Origin: Henckelia pumila
Taxonomy: Eukaryota; Streptophyta; Magnoliopsida; Lamiales; Gesneriaceae
Length of the DNA stretch: 64,000 bases
Assembly (NCBI RefSeq): GCF_033568475.1
Contig: NC_133123.1
Span: forward strand, 154,519,753 to 154,583,752
Direction: 5' to 3'
Every line of letters starts with the position of its first letter. Position 1 is the stretch's first letter. Under the pieces are notes generated by a model. The model had not been told where the DNA came from, did no database searches, and saw only the letters and a program-made list of their open reading frames with translations. The position numbers and the translations under genes were made by a program. This document shows positions 57,821-64,000 of this stretch, piece by piece.

Positions 57821-60247
57821 CTATAATTTTTCCAGCGATTTGGCACTTGTATTTACAAAGGTGGCGGCTTTATTGAAGTTCTCTTGCACAAGAATTCTAA
57901 CCGCCTTCAGGCCATTCTGAAAAGTGAAATCCAACTGGGAAAAGACAAAAATGCAGTTATGTGTGAGCACATACGATCCCTTTGCTGAATAAGTGATATG
58001 CTTATTCGAAAACAAGAGCTCACACCGAGTACCTCTTCGGCTTCCTCTTTGTTGAAGGGGCGGAGAACAAAATTTGCAGGATCCATCTTTCCCGGAGGCC
58101 TCCCAATGCCTAACGAAACTCATTATGGTGATTCCAAGTTTATGTTTTTATATATGTATATATGACAGATTGTAAAGATGTTATGTAAGGATATACCTAT
58201 TCGTAGACGAGGAAAATCCTGACTGCCTTTAAAGTGACTCATAATGCTTCTCATCCTGCAAGAGCAACAATTGATTCAAAGAATGACAGCATGCTTTTCT
58301 TACAAAAACAAACATTTATGAATAGAAACATTATGGTGGATATAAGTATATATGAGACGAGCTCGAGCTTGAACTCACAAGCTTGGCTTGGTTTCACAAA
58401 ATATTGCACTCTCTAGACATACAGCACAATTTGCAATTTAAACATGGATAGTATACACACCGGCAGGTTAGTATCCGAGGAGAAAAACAGTCTACTGGTA
58501 ACACCTAAAATTTCAATCAATTAAGAATGCGCAACAGGAAACAACAATATATCATACATGCATTACTTCTTTCTGCCGCGTAAACAACAAAAGCAACCAT
58601 TTCAGGAAAACAGGAGATACCCATTATGTCCCGCATGTCCACCTTTCGGCAGTAGCCTCAACTTTCCAAAAGGTAGATCCATGTCATCCAGAATCTGAAT
58701 ATGGAGAAACCTGTAACATAGTGCTTACAGAAGGGATACGAAAAAGAAATATGGCCTTGAAATTTGGATATATACCACAAGAACTTGATTCAATGGTATC
58801 TTATAGTACGAAGCAATAGCACCGACCTGTGAACCGTAAATAACACACAAGTATTCATTGCTTAATGCAGGAAGATTTGAGGATGAGTATTAAGTCGAGG
58901 TCGGAGAACTTACAGACTCACCGCTGGCATTCATAAAAGTCTGGGGTTTAGCAAGCATAACCGGAACATCTCCAATATAACCTAACCAAACCACACACAT
59001 TAAATAAAAATAAAAAAAGATGGGTTTAAAGATCAGAAAAAGTATTTAAAAGAATTATCATTCCCTCGTCGTGTTAACATTTGAGTTTTCTCCGCAGTTT
59101 TGGATGGTTGGATATTTCAAAAGATGCCAGATAATCACATTGAACTATATTATACAATACACTCCCAAAAATACACACTTATGGATGCCGCACAACTCAT
59201 GAACTGTACTAAAGAACACTTCCAGCACATTCTAGTTTCCCCCATTAATCAAATTTACTGATTTACATACAGAGAAACCACCACTACAATTATTCATCAC
59301 TATTCACAGTTAAAAGACAATACAAGTAGTTCAGGAGATTGATGTAGAGGAACAGGCTCTACACCTCTTCCATATTCATTTTCAGCTATGGTGATTGACT
59401 AGGATTTGCTACAACAAATCTTTAATTCCACTCGATCAAACTCACAAAACAACGCTTGTGCCTCTATAGCTTGTCCGATACATCCGGAAGCTAAAAACTT
59501 TCACACGCAAGGGCTCACGGGCGACGTAAAATGGCGGAATGAATGATTCAAAAACACAAGTAAAAGATAGTTTCAGCATATAAAGCATGTAACTTGTAAG
59601 CACCTGTAACTTGACATGTGAAATCAAGTGGTGAAAGCATAATCTTCCTGATCACACTTCATTTAAACAAGCATTGACATTTACATAGCTACGCAACTGA
59701 AACAGGCCGAGGCAAGCAACCAAGCAAGAGAATGCAATGCATCTTAACATAAACGATTAGGTTAAGTTACCAAAAACTACAGAAAACAAGAACAACGAAA
59801 ACCTTTTCCGAAAGAGGATTTGAACGTAACACCGCTCATAGCAATCCCTTCCGCTTCAGCAATGAAATCAACCAACTCAAATCCCACCTGTTCGTTCAAA
59901 ACAGAAGAAGAGGAAAAGCAAAAACCTGAATCAATGCAAAACATACATTCATTAAGTTACAATTATAAGTCAATCAACAAGATTACGCGCTAAATACCAA
60001 CATTATGACGGGTGCAGCTGTAACGCTTCCCAGGGTTTCCGAGGCCGACCAGAAGCCAAGGTTTGGTCTTTTCTGCCTCGGTTGAAATCGAAGCCATTAG
60101 TTTGAGGCTCCGACTCCTGTTTTCATGAATCCGATAAAACTTCGTAGAAATTGGGGTTATTGCTCTCAAGACGAAGCGGCTGTACCCAAGCGCCGCCGCA
60201 GCCGCCGGGGAAGACTGAGGAATGAATGCACCACCGGCAATGTACAT
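57821..60247 (-). CDS. Organellar peptidyl-tRNA hydrolase (Pth family), 8 exons, 257 aa
   Basis: Pth cleaves the ester bond of peptidyl-tRNA released from stalled ribosomes, here probably in mitochondria or plastids. Exons (minus strand): 60002-60247, 59803-59887, 58914-58981, 58776-58826, 58621-58694, 58197-58255, 58033-58109, 57821-57934. All join in frame. A Ser/Arg-rich presequence (1-60) precedes WLLVGLGNPG (64-73). The catalytic His is H81 in TRHNVGFE. AKPQTFMN, the Asp motif LDDMDLPFG (152-160), PKGGHAGHNG (166-175) and FPRLRIGIGRPPG are all present. The first donor reads AAT|GTTGGT, a weak but GT donor required by phase. Closest in my memory to the Arabidopsis At5g19830-type enzyme, not to the splicing factor CRS2. 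Confidence 0.92.
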
Positions 60248-60316
60248 TCTTTCATGTACATTCAGAAGCGAAACCTTACCGCTAGGCGCTAGTTCTCGAC
60301 TAGATGTTTCAATGAT

Positions 60317-60421
60317 GGGCCATTCTTGGATTTTGTGTAATTGGGCCTGGTTCTTAGGTTGGTAAATTAGGCCTCGGGGGGTGTAAGATATTGGGCCAAG
60401 TTATTTTCCAAAATTGGCCCA
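60317..60421. promoter_or_regulatory. Site II (TGGGCC) cluster upstream of peptidyl-tRNA hydrolase
   Basis: TGGGCC at 60317-60322, 60342-60347 and 60392-60397 and GGCCCA at 60416-60421, within 175 bp of the start codon. Site II elements are common in promoters of nuclear genes for organelle and ribosome functions. Confidence 0.55.
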
Positions 60422-63078
60422 CTTCGTCATTTATATTGTTTTAATTTAATTTTTTTTAATGATACTTGGGTATATATTGATGCAAATTTGAAATTTCTGT
60501 AAAGGTTGCAGATATTTATTTATTTTTTATTTTAATTTAGTGAGGTGTGAAACCTGTCATCACTATTAATTTAGAATTTATTTATATGTATTGGGTGGTA
60601 AACCCTCGAACTACCGAAATAACTTATAATTACATTAGTTACGTTTTGTCTTTCTTAAATATTTTTATGTATGTCGAAACTGATATCTCGTTGCAAACTT
60701 GAGGTTAGTTTTCTTTCTAAAAATGATGTAAAAAATATAGTAATTTAAATTATACATTTCAAATCTTCATTTTTTTTCTTTTAACCAAACGTATATCAAT
60801 CAATAGAGTTATCTTTAAAGCTTGAATAAATCTTTTCAAATACACAAATATGATGATATCTCGTTGCAAAATTCAAATCTTCAATTTTTTTTCTTTTAAC
60901 CAAACGTACATACTAATCAATAGAGTTATCTTTGAAGCTTGAATCAATCGTTTCAAATACACAAATATGATATTATTTTTTCTTATTCTTTTCTTTTTGA
61001 AAAGATGATATTATTCTTTCAAAAATATATAAATGTATGGTATTGTTAATTTAATCATAAATTATAGTAAACACATATGAAATTTTTAATTTTTCCTTGA
61101 TTCCTGAACCTATTAAAAATGTGGGGGAATTATTTTTGTTTTTTTGAATGACGGTGGAATGCAATTTTTCTCATGTAGTAATACCTCTTTGCAATATGAT
61201 CTTTTATGTGATGAAATATCAGTTTTCACCCGTTACTTATGATATATATATATATGTATATGTATATGTATATATGGTCATTTTATAGTTTCTTTTGCAT
61301 ATGACTTGATCCATTTTTTGATGTATTGTTAGTGTGAAATTGATGCATGGAGTGTCTCATCAACATTCACTATGGAAAAATAATAACAAAAATTTTGCCA
61401 AAAAATTAAAAAACATATAAGAAAAACCAAAATTTGTCAACGTTAAAAAAAAAACGAAAATATCACAAAGAAATAAACACACAAAACTGATGTGGTAATA
61501 TAAGTCAAGGAGATCGCGATTAGGATTATCGAAATAATTGAATATAATTGAAATAATGATATGATAAATAATCATAAGTTTGATTTGAATAATTAATATT
61601 GAATCTAAGCCATCTTTTGAACTGGATTATTTAGCAATGCAACCTTCATCATATTCATGCCTACCTCAAGTGTGAAATGGCCAGTGTAACCTAATATTGT
61701 CTATAGCATGAGAACGTGAAAAGCACATGGCGCATACGCGGAGTCAACCATTGACAAACTCCAATGATATATATTCCCACAAGACTTATCAATTATCATA
61801 TCTTCTACTACTATTCCAAGTCAACTATCTACACTAAAGTTATTTTTATTTTTTTTACCCTTACTCTATTACAAATTACGATATTGACTCAAATTCCACA
61901 TTGATTTTCTTTTTTTACCCCGTCGAGTTTGAAATAAAGTTCGGACCCTCGATTTTTCGTTCGGGTTTTGAGATTGGAATCACGAATATTTTAACAAGTT
62001 TTGCACACAAATTTCTTTGTGGATTGCGTTTATACGAGTATATATCAAGCAAGTTACGTATTATATTCAAAGGGAGTGGTTGATCCAACTTAATTTTGCT
62101 TAATTACTTGACCAAACGATATTTATTATCTTATCATTTTCATTGTCGGACGTACGGGATTGTGTCCTTATTTACATGGCCATACATTTATTATTATTTG
62201 TTTTCTACATTTTTTACTACAAATTTGGTCGAATGCTAATCTAATCCCCATCTCATTTCATGTACTCCAAAATATAATTTTCCCACTTGCGGTGAATTGC
62301 GAATTTGGACATAATCTCAAGTCAATGCTTCTAGTTTACGTTGTTAGGTTTTTTAAAAATAAATCAATCGGTTGACGAAGTCTTCTACGGAATCACAACC
62401 AAAAACTTATCTCTTCTCCGTATAATAGGGAACATTAAAAAAATGTCCTATGGTTTTACCTTTTTTCCTTGTAATTTTGGGTTTCCTCAAATTTCAGTCT
62501 AAAGGGGTTATTTTTGCTTCTTTATTTTTTTCCTTCCCAATTTAAGTAGTCTTTTTTTCGACGCTGACGCTGGCGTGAGAGCTATACGACATCAACATGA
62601 AGCTAACGTGTGTAGTGACATGTTAGTACTGAGATGAAAATTGACTAAAATCATTTAAAAGTAACATAAATACATGATTATGATAAAATCCGATAACACA
62701 GGTAACCGATCGCAAAAAAATTAAAAGAGATTAATATACATAACTAAAAATGTAATTTTTCAATATAATGGCTAGTATTATCATTTCCATTAATTTACAA
62801 ATGAATCCCATATTTTTTATAAAAAAAAAAAAGAAAAAAGAAAAAATCAAATCCCCAAGTCGTGTACGTTTGCCAGCCCAAAGTCTCCAAAAACTGCAGA
62901 GGGGAAATAAACTAATGTCAACTGGCCTAAAATAATTCCCACTCCTTCACATTAATGCTACATTAAAAATCACACCTTGACCTACACACATACAAGCCAC
63001 ACAACATAATAACACACAAAAAAGCACAAGCAAATTACAAACCAACAAGAGAAGTGAATCAAGGCAAAGGAATCCGCC
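60422..63078. other. AT-rich spacer between peptidyl-tRNA hydrolase and PLAC8 gene
   Basis: No gene or RNA seen. It contains a 114-bp tandem duplication (listed separately), a (TA/TG)n tract near 61240-61275 and homopolymers. The last few hundred bases are presumably the PLAC8 promoter and leader. Confidence 0.55.
60682..60985. repeat. Tandem repeat, period about 114 bp
   Basis: TTCAAATCTTCA ... TTTTAACCAAACGTA ... AATAGAGTTATCTTT ... ACACAAATATGAT occurs from 60758 and again from 60872 with few changes. The phrase GATATCTCGTTGCAAA occurs at 60682 and 60854. Confidence 0.8.
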
Positions 63079-64000
63079 ATGGGCCGCGTCGGAAACAACG
63101 AACAGCCAGCTCAAGAAACGATCGATGACTCGTTCCCGGAAGGCGATCAGCCGGCGGCCAAGCCAAGATCCCAAGCACCGAGTAACAACAAACCGCAGAC
63201 GAATCGCCCCCACAAAGAAGAAGAAGAAGAAGACTTGTATTATGTTTCTTCACAACAACATCATCATCATCATGACCAAACTACTGCGCAATTTCCTCCA
63301 CAGAACAGCGAATACGAGCTTCCTAACCAGCATGCCCCCCCTAAGCCGAACGTGAATTATTATGCTCATCAGCCGCCGCCGCCGCAGCCGCAGCCGCAAC
63401 ACGGGATGCCCCAGATGGGCCATCCGGTCCAGCCACTTAATGTTTACGGCCAGGTCGCAGCTCAAGACAAGGTTTGGAGCAGTGGTCTCTTTGATTGCAT
63501 GAACGAGCCTCAAAATGGTACGTACTAAGTATATCACATAAAATTGCAGTTTTGATTTTGTATGTTTGACTCATCGTCGCCGACGATACATACGTGACAA
63601 ATTTATCCAAAAAATTCAATATGATGTTATGGTTTATGAAATCCTACACTAAGATAATACTCAAATCATGTATTTAATGATTCGTATTTTTACTTATAAA
63701 TGTAATTAATGATATATTATTGATGTGACAAATTACGTGATATTAGATAAACTACACATATGTTAGGTTGAACACTATCTTGATCTAACCCAAACTGTGG
63801 TGCATATCCGAAGGGGCTTAGGGTGATTAATGCCAAAGTCAAATAGATGTCATGATATGTACATGACACTATATATAGATTTTAATAATTACCAGCCCTA
63901 TGGTTGTAAGTTATTAGTTTATATGAATAAACTATGTGAATAAAAACATGTATGCAGCTCTGATCACGGCGTGCTTTCCCTGTGTAACGTTCGGGCAGAT
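63079..64000 (+). CDS. PLAC8-domain protein (cell-number-regulator / PCR-like), partial at window end
   Basis: PLAC8 proteins in plants include cell number regulators and PLANT CADMIUM RESISTANCE membrane proteins that affect organ size or metal export. Exon 1 is 63079-63517 and exon 2 starts at 63958 (GT/AG, phase 1). The join reads WSSGLFDCMNEPQN|ALITACFPCVTFGQI, the opening of the Cys-rich PLAC8 domain. The 125 residues before it are hydrophilic: Gln/Asn/Pro-rich, an acidic EEEEED run, a HHHHH run and proline repeats. The start MGRVGNNEQ is the first ATG of the frame. The CCXXXXCPC-type core begins at CFPC and the remainder is outside the window. Confidence 0.88.

Overview
This is nuclear DNA from a flowering plant, most likely a eudicot. 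The evidence is intron-bearing plant genes with plastid-targeting sequences, AT-rich spacers, Ty1/copia and Ty3/gypsy LTR elements and an integrated plant pararetrovirus. A weak impression that the extra ORF of the first copia element resembles predicted proteins of Lamiales (Gesneriaceae-like) is inference only.

Layout. 1-10453: a young SIRE-type copia element whose left LTR is cut by the window edge. 11178-12686: a 1.49-kb foldback element with a 9-bp target duplication, probably a non-autonomous Mutator-like transposon. 12937-29977: a gene block, all on the minus strand: a divergent single-exon TM9SF/EMP70 protein, a lumenal cyclophilin (CYP26-2-like), the 13-exon mismatch-repair gene MSH2, and a ZRF1/zuotin-type J-protein with three SANT repeats. 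30.6-37.9 kb: AT-rich spacer with one arm related to the foldback element, then an old decayed copia element. 37.9-54.8 kb: a nest of elements bounded by an inverted repeat of about 115-125 bp. Inside is a nearly full-length endogenous caulimovirid (minus strand). It is split by a Ty3/gypsy chromovirus (44183-53140, 5-bp target duplication GTTCT), which is itself split by a small GAG-only LTR element (49123-50797, plus strand). 55.2-64 kb: a second gene block with CLPS1 (+), an organellar peptidyl-tRNA hydrolase (-) and the first exons of a PLAC8-domain gene (+).

The host genes are housekeeping-like: DNA mismatch repair, ribosome-linked chaperone/chromatin factor, plastid proteolysis adaptor, organellar translation rescue and thylakoid foldase. 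They are not one pathway. Their exon structures join in frame and give full-length proteins of the expected size, except the PLAC8 gene, which runs off the window. The most unusual content is the three-layer nest with its flanking inverted repeat, and the palindrome-rich foldback element.
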